A DNA stretch of 15,701 bases, from assembly GCA_003978405.1 (NCBI GenBank), contig QNZU01000016.1, positions 1 to 15,701 of the forward strand, written 5' to 3'. This stretch comes from Sulfurospirillum sp. Its GTDB lineage: Bacteria; Campylobacterota; Campylobacteria; Campylobacterales; QNZT01. Below are positions 6,681 through 15,216 of this stretch, piece after piece. A model generated the notes under the pieces. The model worked only from the letters and a program-made list of their open reading frames with translations. It was not told the DNA's origin and made no database searches. Numbering within the stretch: the first letter of the stretch is position 1; every line of letters begins with the position of its first letter. Position numbers and translations under genes: made by a program.

Positions 6681-6717
6681 GTTATTGTAGCAAAAATATC
6701 AAAAGGTTTTAAGTAAA

Positions 6718-8046
6718 ATGGTAGAAAGATACTCCCGTCCAGAAATGGCTGATAAATGGACTGTTCAAGCAAAGTATGATGCTTGGCTTCAAGTAGAAAA
6801 AGCCGCGGTAAAAGCATGGAGCAAACTTGGATTGGTACCAAAAGAGGATTGTGAACTTATCTTAAAAAATGCAAAGTTTGATGTAAACAGAATTGATGAA
6901 ATTGAAAGAGAGACAAAACACGATTTGATCGCATTTCTGACATCAGTGAGTGAGAGCTTGGGTGAAGAGAGCAGGTGGATGCACTATGGAATGACCAGTT
7001 CTGATTGTATCGATACTGCTGTAGCTCTTCAGATGAGAGATTCGCTTAATCTCATCATCGAAGATGTCCAGGCTTTGATGGATGCTATCAAAAAAAGAGC
7101 CGAAGAACACAAATATACCCTGATGGTAGGTAGAAGTCACGGAATACACGGAGAGCCTATCACATTTGGTCTGGTACTGGCTGTCTGGTATGATGAGATA
7201 AACAGAAACCTGCAAAATCTAAATCAAGCTTTGGAATTTATCTCAGTAGGTCAGATAAGCGGAGCGATGGGAAATTTTGCTCACTCACCAATGGAGCTTG
7301 AAGAGTTAGTATGTGAAGAGCTAAATCTCAAACCAGCTCCCGTCTCAAATCAAGTCATCCAACGAGACAGATATGCAAACTTGATGAATGCTCTTGCACT
7401 CTTGGCTTCAAGCTGTGAGAAGATAGCGGTAGCCATAAGGCACTATCAAAGAACAGAAGTCTATGAAGCGGAGGAGTATTTTAGCAAGGGGCAAAAAGGA
7501 AGCTCAGCAATGCCTCACAAAAGAAATCCGGTTCTAACAGAAAATGTGACGGGACTTTGCAGGATGATTAGAAGTTATGCCCTACCGAGCATGGAGAATG
7601 TCGCTTTGTGGCATGAGAGAGATATCTCACACTCAAGTGTAGAGAGATTTACACTGCCAGATGGGTTTATCACGACAGACTTTATGCTAAACAGACTAAA
7701 AGGTGTGATAGAAAAGCTACTTGTATATCCAGAAAATATGATGAAAAATCTAAATCTTACAGGTGGACTTGTATTTTCTCAAAGGGTATTATTGGAGCTT
7801 CCTCTCAAAAATGTTTCCCGTGAAAATGCATACAAGATAGTCCAAAGAAATGCGATGAAGGTATGGAACGATCTCCAGCAGGGCAAACCTGCACTAAACG
7901 AAAAAGGAGAGAGCCTTTATTTGCAGTATCTATTAGAGGATGAAGAGCTTAGAGAAAAGATGAGTGAAGAGGAGATTAGGAACTGTTTTGATTACAGTTA
8001 CTACACTAAAAATGTTGACAATATCTTTAAAAGGGTTTTTAAATAA
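6718..8046 (+). CDS. purB: Adenylosuccinate lyase
   Basis: Cleaves SAICAR to AICAR and adenylosuccinate to AMP, each releasing fumarate, in cytoplasmic purine synthesis. The 442 residues match the bacterial family. Visible motifs are RYSRPEM (4-10), HYGMTSSD (89-96), GRSHGIHGEPITFG (138-151) with catalytic His141, and the fumarase/aspartase-superfamily signature GSSAMPHKRNP (261-271) on the flexible loop carrying the catalytic Ser. AAAAGG at 6701-6706 is a distant ribosome-binding site for ATG 6718. The gene is preceded by a long structured leader and followed by nrdA with a one-base TAATG overlap, so AMP synthesis and deoxyribonucleotide production share a transcript. HisF, in the cluster upstream, also produces AICAR. 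No oddities are seen in the protein. Confidence 0.97.
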   Translation: MVERYSRPEMADKWTVQAKYDAWLQVEKAAVKAWSKLGLVPKEDCELILKNAKFDVNRIDEIERETKHDLIAFLTSVSESLGEESRWMHYGMTSSDCIDTAVALQMRDSLNLIIEDVQALMDAIKKRAEEHKYTLMVGRSHGIHGEPITFGLVLAVWYDEINRNLQNLNQALEFISVGQISGAMGNFAHSPMELEELVCEELNLKPAPVSNQVIQRDRYANLMNALALLASSCEKIAVAIRHYQRTEVYEAEEYFSKGQKGSSAMPHKRNPVLTENVTGLCRMIRSYALPSMENVALWHERDISHSSVERFTLPDGFITTDFMLNRLKGVIEKLLVYPENMMKNLNLTGGLVFSQRVLLELPLKNVSRENAYKIVQRNAMKVWNDLQQGKPALNEKGESLYLQYLLEDEELREKMSEEEIRNCFDYSYYTKNVDNIFKRVFK

Positions 8047-10424
8047 TGACAAGCAAAATGATAACAGTTATAAAAAGAAACGGACGAATTGAACCATTAG
8101 ATATTACAAAGATTCAAAAATATACATGTGAATCAGTTGAGGGATTGGAAAATGTGAGCCAAAGTGAGCTTGAACTTGATGCACACATTCAGTTTCGTGA
8201 CAAAATCTCTACCGAAGAGATTCAACAGACCTTGATCAAAACAGCAGTTGACAAGATAGATGTTGATAGACCTGATTGGACTTATGTTGCGGCGAGACTA
8301 TTTTTGTATGATCTTTACCACAAAGTGAGCAGATTTACAGGTTACACTACACTTAAAGAGTATTTTGAAAGAGGTGAAGAAGAGGGCAGGATCGTAAAAG
8401 GACTCAAAGAGAAGTATGATCTTGAAGATTTGGATAAGCACATAAAACCAGAGAGAGATATGCAGTTTACATATCTTGGTATTAGAACACTATATGATAG
8501 ATATCTGCTAAAGGATAAAAACAACAACCCTATCGAACTGCCTCAACATATGTTTATGGCAATAGCTATGTTTTTAGCTCAAAATGAGTTCAATCGTCAA
8601 GACTGGGCAAAGAGATTTTATGATCTTATCTCCAAGTTTGAAGTGATGCTTGCAACCCCTACTCTTTCAAATGCAAGAACCCCTAGACATCAGCTAAGCT
8701 CTTGTTATATCGGAAGTACTCCCGATAATATAGAGGGAATATTTGACGGATACAAAGAGATGGCACTTTTGAGCAAGTTTGGTGGCGGTATCGGCTGGGA
8801 CTGGTCAAGAGTCAGAGGTATCGGAAGCTCGATAGACGGACACAAAAATGCAGCCGGCGGAATAGTACCATTTTTGAAAATCACAAACGATATAGCCATA
8901 GCCGTAGATCAACTAGGGACTAGAAAAGGAGCAATAGCCGTTTATCTTGAACCTTGGCATATAGATATACTAGATTTTCTAGATCTAAAGAAAAACTCTG
9001 GAGAGGAGAGAAGAAGAGCTCACGATCTCTTCCCTGCTCTTTGGATCAACGATCTGTTTATGAAAAGAGTCGCTGAAGATGCAACATGGACACTTTTTGA
9101 TCCTCTTGATACACCTGATCTTACTGAGGTTTTTGGAGAAGAGTTTGAAAAAAGATACCTTGAGTATGAAAATGATGAAAACATCACAAAAGAGATAGTC
9201 TCTGCAAAAGAGCTTTGGAAAAAGGTATTGCTTAGTTATTTTGAGACAGGAAATCCATTCCTTTGTTTTAAAGACAATGCAAACAAGGCAAATCCAAATG
9301 CACATGATGGCATCATCAGAAGTTCGAATCTATGTACCGAAATTTTCCAAAATACCGAACCAAACCACTATAAAATCAATGTGAAGTTTTTTGATGGTAC
9401 CAATAGACTCTATGAAGAAGATGAAGATGTCAAAGTTGACAGCGGTGTTGTCAAAAAAGCCAAGAAAATTACTGCTCTTGATACGATAGACCAAAAGCCT
9501 ATCTACATAGTAGAGAAAGAAAAATCTAACGGTAAAACAGCAGTCTGCAACCTTGCAAGTATCAACCTCTCAAAGATAAATACAAAAGAGGATATCGAAA
9601 GGGTGATGCCAATAGCAATCAGAATGCTAGATAATGTCATAGATCTAAACTTCTATCCACTAGACAAAGTAAAAGAGACAAACCTCCAAACAAGAGCGAT
9701 AGGACTTGGAGTGATGGGTGAGGCTCAAATGCTTGCACAAGAGAAGATCCACTGGGGAAGCCATGAGCATTTTCACAAAATTGATGAGATCATGGAAGCG
9801 GTAAGCTACAATGCGATTTTGGCTTCATCAAATCTGGCAATCGAGAAGGGTAAATATGAGGAGTTTGAGGGATCAAACTGGAGCAAAGGAATCTTCCCAA
9901 TCGATGTGGCAAACGAAGAGGCTAAAAAGCTCGTTGACCGTGGTGGACTGTTTGGATACACTTATGATTGGCAAAAACTAAAAGAGAAGGTGAAAAAAGA
10001 TGGTATGAGAAACGGCTATCTTATGGCTATTGCACCTACAAGTTCGATATCTATTTTGGTTGGTACCACTCAGGCTATTGAGCCTATATATAAAAGAAAA
10101 TGGTTTGAAGAGAATTTAAGTGGACTAATTCCTGTGGTAGCTCCAAAACTAGATGCCGATACTTGGCAGTACTATACACCGGCATACGATTTGGATCAAA
10201 ATCTATTGATTAAAGCTGCGGCAATCAGGCAAAAATGGATAGATCAAGGACAAAGCCTCAATATCTTTATGACACTAGACAAAGCGAGTGGAAGGGCATT
10301 GAATGAGATATATATGAATGCCTGGAAGTTTGGTCTAAAATCAACTTACTATCTAAGAAGCCAATCTCCAGAAGAGAAAAGTGATGTGGCTGATAGAAGT
10401 TTTGAGTGTTTAAGCTGTCAATAA
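8046..10424 (+). CDS. nrdA: Class I ribonucleoside-diphosphate reductase, alpha subunit
   Basis: Reduces ribonucleoside diphosphates to deoxyribonucleotides with the radical-generating beta subunit, whose gene is not in the window. The 792 residues begin with an ATP-cone allosteric domain (about 5-97). The catalytic barrel shows SSCYIGSTPDN with Cys220, NLCTEIF with the thiyl-radical Cys430, CNLASIN with Cys501, and the C-terminal redox pair in CLSCQ (Cys788, Cys791). Cys220 and Cys501 are the active-site redox pair. Cys430 and Cys501 are 71 residues apart, versus 23 in the E. coli enzyme (439 and 462), so a Lys/Asp-rich insertion of about 48 residues lies between them. I believe this is shared with other Campylobacterota. 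ATG 8046 overlaps the purB TAA by one base, indicating coupling; an in-frame ATG at 8058 is a weaker alternative. Confidence 0.96.
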   Translation: MTSKMITVIKRNGRIEPLDITKIQKYTCESVEGLENVSQSELELDAHIQFRDKISTEEIQQTLIKTAVDKIDVDRPDWTYVAARLFLYDLYHKVSRFTGYTTLKEYFERGEEEGRIVKGLKEKYDLEDLDKHIKPERDMQFTYLGIRTLYDRYLLKDKNNNPIELPQHMFMAIAMFLAQNEFNRQDWAKRFYDLISKFEVMLATPTLSNARTPRHQLSSCYIGSTPDNIEGIFDGYKEMALLSKFGGGIGWDWSRVRGIGSSIDGHKNAAGGIVPFLKITNDIAIAVDQLGTRKGAIAVYLEPWHIDILDFLDLKKNSGEERRRAHDLFPALWINDLFMKRVAEDATWTLFDPLDTPDLTEVFGEEFEKRYLEYENDENITKEIVSAKELWKKVLLSYFETGNPFLCFKDNANKANPNAHDGIIRSSNLCTEIFQNTEPNHYKINVKFFDGTNRLYEEDEDVKVDSGVVKKAKKITALDTIDQKPIYIVEKEKSNGKTAVCNLASINLSKINTKEDIERVMPIAIRMLDNVIDLNFYPLDKVKETNLQTRAIGLGVMGEAQMLAQEKIHWGSHEHFHKIDEIMEAVSYNAILASSNLAIEKGKYEEFEGSNWSKGIFPIDVANEEAKKLVDRGGLFGYTYDWQKLKEKVKKDGMRNGYLMAIAPTSSISILVGTTQAIEPIYKRKWFEENLSGLIPVVAPKLDADTWQYYTPAYDLDQNLLIKAAAIRQKWIDQGQSLNIFMTLDKASGRALNEIYMNAWKFGLKSTYYLRSQSPEEKSDVADRSFECLSCQ

Positions 10425-10474
10425 TCTTAAAGAGTATTTTACCATCTGTTTATTATCCTTAATTTTAACTTATT

Positions 10475-10485
10475 TGAGATAGAAT
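10475..10485 (+). promoter_or_regulatory. Candidate promoter of the envelope gene pair
   Basis: TAGAAT (10480-10485), preceded by TTGAGA, is a near-consensus -10 in the 86-base gap after nrdA. It would give a short leader to ATG 10511, which has an excellent AAGGAG at 10500-10505 five bases upstream. No clear terminator for purB-nrdA is visible before it, so read-through is possible. Confidence 0.4.
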
Positions 10486-10510
10486 AATCAAATATTTTTA
10501 AGGAGAACAG

Positions 10511-11680
10511 ATGGGAGTCAAATCACTTGCATTACTTGGCATCGCAACAAGTTCACTCTTTATCTATTGGTGTATAGAAACAAAAAAAGATCAATTCTAT
10601 AACTCCATACATACAGATAAGGAAATGGTACCAAATGAACTGATTGCCAAGTCAGAAAAACCTATCCCAGTCAAAGAGTTAAAAAATCCATCCTTTGCCT
10701 ATATTTCCGACAAAAAAAGCAAAATCGCTGCAATTTTGTCAAAAAAAGATGCAGATTCAAAGATTGTAAAATCAATCAATGCTATGTGTGATGGTGATGG
10801 ATGTATCAAAAGCATAAAGTATTTTGATAATATCAAAGAGTTTGCATATGCTTCAGAAGTGATAGAGTTGATTAACAGATCAATTGAAAGCAATGCAGAT
10901 CATTTTAGTTTTTCTCTTGAAAACAATATGCTGGTATTAAGTGGAAATTTTGAAAAACAAAAAGATATTGATGATATCTTAGACAAATGTAAACCATTTG
11001 CTGATGGAAACTATACATTGGTAAATAATCTACATCTTAACAATGCTCACACAAAAAAGAAGCAAAAAGTCAAACATATCGTAAAAAAAGAGGTGATCGA
11101 AAACAAAGCGATTATCAAATCTGAACCAAAAAAGATACAAAAAACAAAGCCAACACCAGTCAAAGCAAAACCGGTGAAAATAACAAAGATAAAAGATCCT
11201 GTTACAAATAAACAAGAGATAAAAAAAGTAGTAAAAAAGGTAAAACAAGCTCCAAAAGCAAAGGTAGTTAAAACAAAAGATGTAAGAGTAAATGATGTTT
11301 TTATCATTCCAAAACACATAGATTCGCAAGAAGCAGGTTATAGAATCAGTGATCTTTTACTGGTAGAGCCAATAGAGTTTGCTCAAGATGGTAGGAGTAT
11401 TAGCAAAGAGAGTGAAAATACACTAAATAAAATCGCAGATATTATAAAAAAGACAAAAAATATCAAAGTGGATATCATCGCATATTCGGCAAAGCAGGAA
11501 AATAACACCTATGCAAGAGTCTTATCCCAAAGAAAAGCAGACAGCATCAGAAGATATTTGATAAACAAAGGGATCAGTTCAAGCATTTTAAGGTCAATAG
11601 GCAAGGGAGCGAGTGATTTTGTCGCTGACCCTTATGATGAGATAAACAATAGAATAGATATTAAGATTAGGGAGAGATAA
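10511..11680 (+). CDS. Membrane-anchored protein with BON-like and OmpA-like domains
   Basis: A 389-residue envelope protein. Residues 1-22 form an uncleaved anchor or signal segment. Residues 86-176 resemble a BON-like fold and contain Cys93, Cys98 and Cys160, which could form a disulfide. Residues 180-258 are a very Lys-rich, Pro-containing linker. Residues 283-389 match an OmpA C-terminal domain: FAQDGRSIS, the LSQRKADSIRRYL helix (338-350), KGIS, IGKGASD and NNRIDIKI near the end. By hand alignment, the Asp and Arg that usually hold diaminopimelate are Ala327 and Lys342 here, so normal peptidoglycan binding is doubtful. The next gene starts three bases after the stop. Likely role: linking inner membrane and cell wall, perhaps like ArfA/OmpATb-type proteins that also combine BON and OmpA domains. 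The OmpA call is firm; the BON call is tentative. Confidence 0.8.
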   Translation: MGVKSLALLGIATSSLFIYWCIETKKDQFYNSIHTDKEMVPNELIAKSEKPIPVKELKNPSFAYISDKKSKIAAILSKKDADSKIVKSINAMCDGDGCIKSIKYFDNIKEFAYASEVIELINRSIESNADHFSFSLENNMLVLSGNFEKQKDIDDILDKCKPFADGNYTLVNNLHLNNAHTKKKQKVKHIVKKEVIENKAIIKSEPKKIQKTKPTPVKAKPVKITKIKDPVTNKQEIKKVVKKVKQAPKAKVVKTKDVRVNDVFIIPKHIDSQEAGYRISDLLLVEPIEFAQDGRSISKESENTLNKIADIIKKTKNIKVDIIAYSAKQENNTYARVLSQRKADSIRRYLINKGISSSILRSIGKGASDFVADPYDEINNRIDIKIRER

Positions 11681-11682
11681 TT

Positions 11683-12609
11683 ATGAGTATGGAAGAGTTG
11701 GTAATAAAAATGTTGATTTGTTTGTTGGTGGCACTTTTAATCGGATTTGTTTTTGGATATCTAATCAGCAGAGCAATATCAAAGAAAAAATATTTAGAAC
11801 AGATAGATGATCTTAGTCTTGTATTGTCTCAAAAGAATAGTGTAGTAGATACTTTAAGAACAAAGCTTACAAGAGAACAAGATTTACACAAAAAATACAA
11901 AAATGAATCCCAATCCAAAGATGTCGAACTAGAAGAACTAAAAGAGATAGTAGCCAGACAGAAAAATGATCTCTTAAGTGTAAAATCAGACCTTGACAAC
12001 AAGAAAAAAGAGTTTTTGCAAGTTCAAAAAACTCACTCACAATATGAAGAAGAGTTAGAAAACCTAAAAGGTAAGTATGAAGAAAAGATCAAAAAAATAG
12101 CAGAACTAGAGCATGATTACAGTGCCTTAAGAGAGGAGATAGATAATCTCCAAAGCGAAGAAGACTCTAAATCCAAAGAGTTTGATGATCTAAAAGAAGA
12201 AAACAGAAGATACCAGTCAAAAATAGCAGAGCTTGAACAGGTATTAAATGAGAAAAGTGCCAAAGCCCTGCAACTTGAAAACAAACTAAAAGAGTCAGAA
12301 CAGGCTATGACTCAAAAACAGAAAAAAATCCAAGAGATTGAGAGTGAATTTAACGATCTAAGAACAGAGATAAAGACCAATGATAATGATATAGAGAGTG
12401 GAAAACTAAAAGAGTTAGAATCGATTCTTGAAGCAAAAGAGAATGAGATAAGAAGATTTAAAGATCTACTAAAAAAACAAGAAGAGAGATTCAAATCTCT
12501 TGACAGCTCTGTAAATGAAAACAGAACATTCTCAGACGCTTATGATACTACTTCAAATAGCTCAGAATTTACTATCATCAAAGCAGTAAAAAATCTGTTT
12601 AAAAAGTAA
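11683..12609 (+). CDS. Membrane-anchored coiled-coil protein
   Basis: A 308-residue protein with one N-terminal transmembrane helix (about 8-29, ending in SRAISKKK, so the bulk is probably cytoplasmic by the positive-inside rule). A long highly charged heptad-rich coiled coil follows (about 35-275), of the SMC/tropomyosin-like kind, rich in Glu, Lys, Leu and Gln. The C-terminal tail is Ser/Thr-rich with a short basic amphipathic end, IIKAVKNLFKK. Coiled-coil similarity is not informative for function. ATG 11683 follows the OmpA-like gene by two bases and has AGGGAGA about eight bases upstream, so the two are surely co-transcribed. A second ATG lies two codons later. The pairing suggests a cell-envelope scaffold or positioning role, which is inference only. 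Confidence 0.8.
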   Translation: MSMEELVIKMLICLLVALLIGFVFGYLISRAISKKKYLEQIDDLSLVLSQKNSVVDTLRTKLTREQDLHKKYKNESQSKDVELEELKEIVARQKNDLLSVKSDLDNKKKEFLQVQKTHSQYEEELENLKGKYEEKIKKIAELEHDYSALREEIDNLQSEEDSKSKEFDDLKEENRRYQSKIAELEQVLNEKSAKALQLENKLKESEQAMTQKQKKIQEIESEFNDLRTEIKTNDNDIESGKLKELESILEAKENEIRRFKDLLKKQEERFKSLDSSVNENRTFSDAYDTTSNSSEFTIIKAVKNLFKK

Positions 12610-12636
12610 TTTAACTCTGTAATACAGGGTTAAATT
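12608..12636 (+). terminator. Hairpin after the envelope pair, probable terminator
   Basis: A 13-bp stem (12608-12620 with 12624-12636, one G-U wobble, loop AAU) begins within the stop codon of the coiled-coil gene. It marks the end of this operon. The sequence that follows has only two T residues before GCTC, so intrinsic termination would be weak. It could instead protect the 3' end of the message. Confidence 0.5.
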
Positions 12637-12789
12637 GCTCAAAACCATATCAACCTCTAAAAGACTTCAAAAGTATAAAATAGTAATACAAACTATCAAA
12701 AACATACTCATAATTATCTATATATAACAACTAAAAAAATTTTTATAACTTCCGATTATACAGTCACATTCATATTAAAAAAAAGGCTT

Positions 12790-15072
12790 ATGATGAAAAA
12801 AAGCACAAAAGTAGCTTTATCAATAGTTGTATCTACGGTGTTATTTACTGGTTGTGTAGGGGGTGACTCTTCTGGTGATCGATCATATGGAGATGAAATT
12901 CCAGATAAATCATCAAAGGCTGAGAAAAATTCCAAAGCCAAACAGATTTCATTTTTAACACCACTTGATATAGAAGTCCCAGAAGGTGAAGAAGTAGTAA
13001 CACAGCTTATAGCAGAATCATCGATAGATGCTGAGCCAATTACTTTTAGTTTTACTAATTATTATTATTCGGATAATAGTAGGTTCACTATAGATAGATA
13101 TAATAAACTTAGATTTAAAGATACTACTGATTTCGAAAATCCAGCAGATGATTATAAATCATCAAATTCTTCTAATGATAATGAAAAACAATATGACAAC
13201 ACTTATAAAGTTGTATTATCTATCAAAGATGCACAGGGCCATACTATAGAAAAAACACTTCACATCAAAGTGACAAATGTTCCAGATGTCAAGCCGACGA
13301 TCACCAATACCAAACTTACCATCAGTGGCACGGTTCTGGCAAACAGTGTCGTAGGAAATGTCATCGTAAACAAAGGAGACAGTGAAATAACACAGATGAC
13401 ACTAAGCGGTGCAGATGCCAATCTCTTTACCATTGACAAAGATGGTGTAATCAAAACAGCCACAACTATCCCCGTAGACAAAAAGAGTATCTCTCTCAAA
13501 GTCAAAGCTACCAGTCCAGCAGGAGTAAGTGACGAAAAAGATGTCACGATATATGTAAACGATACAGATCCAAGTGTTAGAGGTGTGGCACAACTGGGAC
13601 TTGAGAGAAATGCCACAGTCAAAATTTTCAAGATAAACAATGATGGCACATACACCAAGCTCTTTACTGAGACGACTAGCGGTGGTGGTATAGAGAGTGC
13701 AGGAAGATTTGATACACACTCAGATGAGTTGGAAGATAAAGCCTACTACATATACCAAGTCACAGATGGAGAAGATATCGATGCCAACAACGATGGAGTC
13801 GAAGACGAAAATGCTACCAAAACAAAAGGTGCTATGAGAGCAATTGTTCTAGGTGAATGGCTTAAAAAGATGGATAATGATGTCTTGAAAATCACAGCAC
13901 TTTCGGAAATGCTATATATTAAATCAATTGACGATATTAAAAATAACTTTTTTGATTTAAAAAGTACCCTCAATTCACAAGCACAAACTATACTAGCCCT
14001 TGATATAAACAATGATGGAAATATCAACGCAAAAGATATCTTGTCTTTTGATCCACTTATCGATAAAGATGCTTTAAAAGAGGAGTGGAAAGAGAAGTTC
14101 GATAAGATAGTTGATGATATTCACAATGGAAAAGATGGATATGGTGTTAATCCTAAATTGATAGGCTCAATTGAATCTAAATATGCATATGGTGTAACAT
14201 TATCATCAGATGGCACTAAAGCATATGTGGCTGATCTTAAGGAAGGTTTGAAAATTATAGATATAACGACACCCAAAACACCAAAACTACTTGGTACAAT
14301 TAATCTTAATGAAGCAAAAGATGTAACACTTTCATCAGATGGTACCAAAGCATATGTAGTTGATTATGCTAGTGGCTTAAAAATCATAGATATAACGACA
14401 CCCAAAACACCAAAACTACTTGGTTCAATTAATACTGATTATGCACAAAGTGTAGCAATTTCATTAGATGGTACCAAAGCGTATGTGGCTGATGATTATA
14501 GTGGCTTAAAAATCATAGATATAACGACACCCAAAACACCAAAACTACTTGGTTCAATTAAAACTTATAAAGCACAAGATATAACAATTTCATCAGATGG
14601 TACTAAAGCATATGTAGCTGATTATTCTAGAGGCTTAAAAATCATAGATATAACGATACCTGAGAGTCCTACACTACTTGACTTTATTGATACGGATGAT
14701 GAAGCACAAGGTATAACACTCTCGTCAGATAGTACCAAAGCATATGTAGCTGATTATGATGCTGGATTAAAAATCATAGATATAACGACACCTGAAAGTT
14801 CTACACTGCTTGGCTCAATTGATACTGATTATGCACAAGATGTGACACTTTCGTCAGATGGTACTAAAGCATATGTAGCTGATTGTTATAGTGGGTTAAA
14901 AATCATAGATATAACGACACCTGAGAGTCCTGCATTGCTTGGCTCAATTAATACTAAATATGCACAAGATGTAACACTTTCATCAGATGGTACCAAAGCA
15001 TATGTGGCTGATAATGATGGTGGCTTAAAAATTATAGATATTGGTACTGATTCAGTTGCACCGTTAGAGTAG
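12790..15072 (+). CDS. Lipoprotein with cadherin-like modules and a seven-unit LVIVD propeller
   Basis: A 760-residue predicted lipoprotein. The signal peptide ends in LFTGC with Cys22 as the lipidation site (Phe at -3 is less common than Leu). Then come a Ser/Asp/Lys-rich spacer, a cadherin-like beta domain (about 55-165, with FENPADDY and VVLSIKDAQG), and a second such module (about 170-260, with ADANLFTIDKDGVIKT). Two EF-hand/dockerin-like Asp/Asn-Gly loops follow, at 331-341 (DANNDGVEDEN) and 405-416 (DINNDGNINAKD). Seven LVIVD repeats (about 455-751) then make a probable beta-propeller. The design suggests a calcium-stabilised surface or periplasmic adhesion or scaffold protein. ATG 12793 fits AAAAGG (12781-12786) slightly better than 12790. 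DNA for roughly 13261-13860 is clearly more G+C-rich than either side. Substrate or partner is unknown. Confidence 0.85.
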   Translation: MMKKSTKVALSIVVSTVLFTGCVGGDSSGDRSYGDEIPDKSSKAEKNSKAKQISFLTPLDIEVPEGEEVVTQLIAESSIDAEPITFSFTNYYYSDNSRFTIDRYNKLRFKDTTDFENPADDYKSSNSSNDNEKQYDNTYKVVLSIKDAQGHTIEKTLHIKVTNVPDVKPTITNTKLTISGTVLANSVVGNVIVNKGDSEITQMTLSGADANLFTIDKDGVIKTATTIPVDKKSISLKVKATSPAGVSDEKDVTIYVNDTDPSVRGVAQLGLERNATVKIFKINNDGTYTKLFTETTSGGGIESAGRFDTHSDELEDKAYYIYQVTDGEDIDANNDGVEDENATKTKGAMRAIVLGEWLKKMDNDVLKITALSEMLYIKSIDDIKNNFFDLKSTLNSQAQTILALDINNDGNINAKDILSFDPLIDKDALKEEWKEKFDKIVDDIHNGKDGYGVNPKLIGSIESKYAYGVTLSSDGTKAYVADLKEGLKIIDITTPKTPKLLGTINLNEAKDVTLSSDGTKAYVVDYASGLKIIDITTPKTPKLLGSINTDYAQSVAISLDGTKAYVADDYSGLKIIDITTPKTPKLLGSIKTYKAQDITISSDGTKAYVADYSRGLKIIDITIPESPTLLDFIDTDDEAQGITLSSDSTKAYVADYDAGLKIIDITTPESSTLLGSIDTDYAQDVTLSSDGTKAYVADCYSGLKIIDITTPESPALLGSINTKYAQDVTLSSDGTKAYVADNDGGLKIIDIGTDSVAPLE
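14152..15042 (+). repeat. Seven in-frame LVIVD repeats of 43-44 codons
   Basis: The Asp codon of the SSDGTKAYVAD core recurs at 14209, 14338, 14467, 14596, 14728, 14857 and 14986. Spacing is 129 bases except for one 132-base step, where a codon is added between units four and five. Each unit reads roughly as LLGSI, variable turn, A-DVTLSSDGTKAYVAD, variable turn, GLKIIDITTP. Units one to three end in PKTPKLLG and units four to six in PES-type sequence, so two subfamilies exist. DNA identity is high across units, pointing to recent amplification. Seven units match a seven-bladed propeller. Confidence 0.9.
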
Positions 15073-15216
15073 TGTTTTTTTAATAGAGAGAAGATAACCC
15101 TTTTCTATTTTAAAAGGCATAAGTCTAGTTAAAGGCACCTCTATAAAGATATCTATTTAAATGACGATGTTTACTGAAACTTTAGCTCTAAGAACTTACA
15201 AATAAACGGGAGAATT

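Noticed and set aside
6608..6841. Minus-strand frame of 77 codons across the purB leader
   Set aside because: It overlaps the purB N-terminus and the hairpin and shows no motif, so it is unlikely to be translated.
11030..11329. Two overlapping minus-strand frames with Phe/Cys-rich proteins
   Set aside because: They are complements of the Lys-rich linker of the OmpA-like protein (Lys AAA read as Phe TTT), not genes.
13260..13658. Minus-strand frame of 132 codons opposite the lipoprotein gene
   Set aside because: It is a hydrophobic-looking shadow of the G+C-richer beta module; the plus-strand frame is continuous with recognisable domains.
14152..15042. Regularly spaced repeats that could suggest a CRISPR or other array
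   Set aside because: The period is a multiple of three, the repeats are in frame, and both repeat and spacer-like parts encode LVIVD propeller units.
15073..15216. CCTTTT/AAAAGG inverted repeat as a terminator after the LVIVD lipoprotein gene
   Set aside because: The stem is short and AT-rich with a seven-base loop and no following T-tract; too weak to call.
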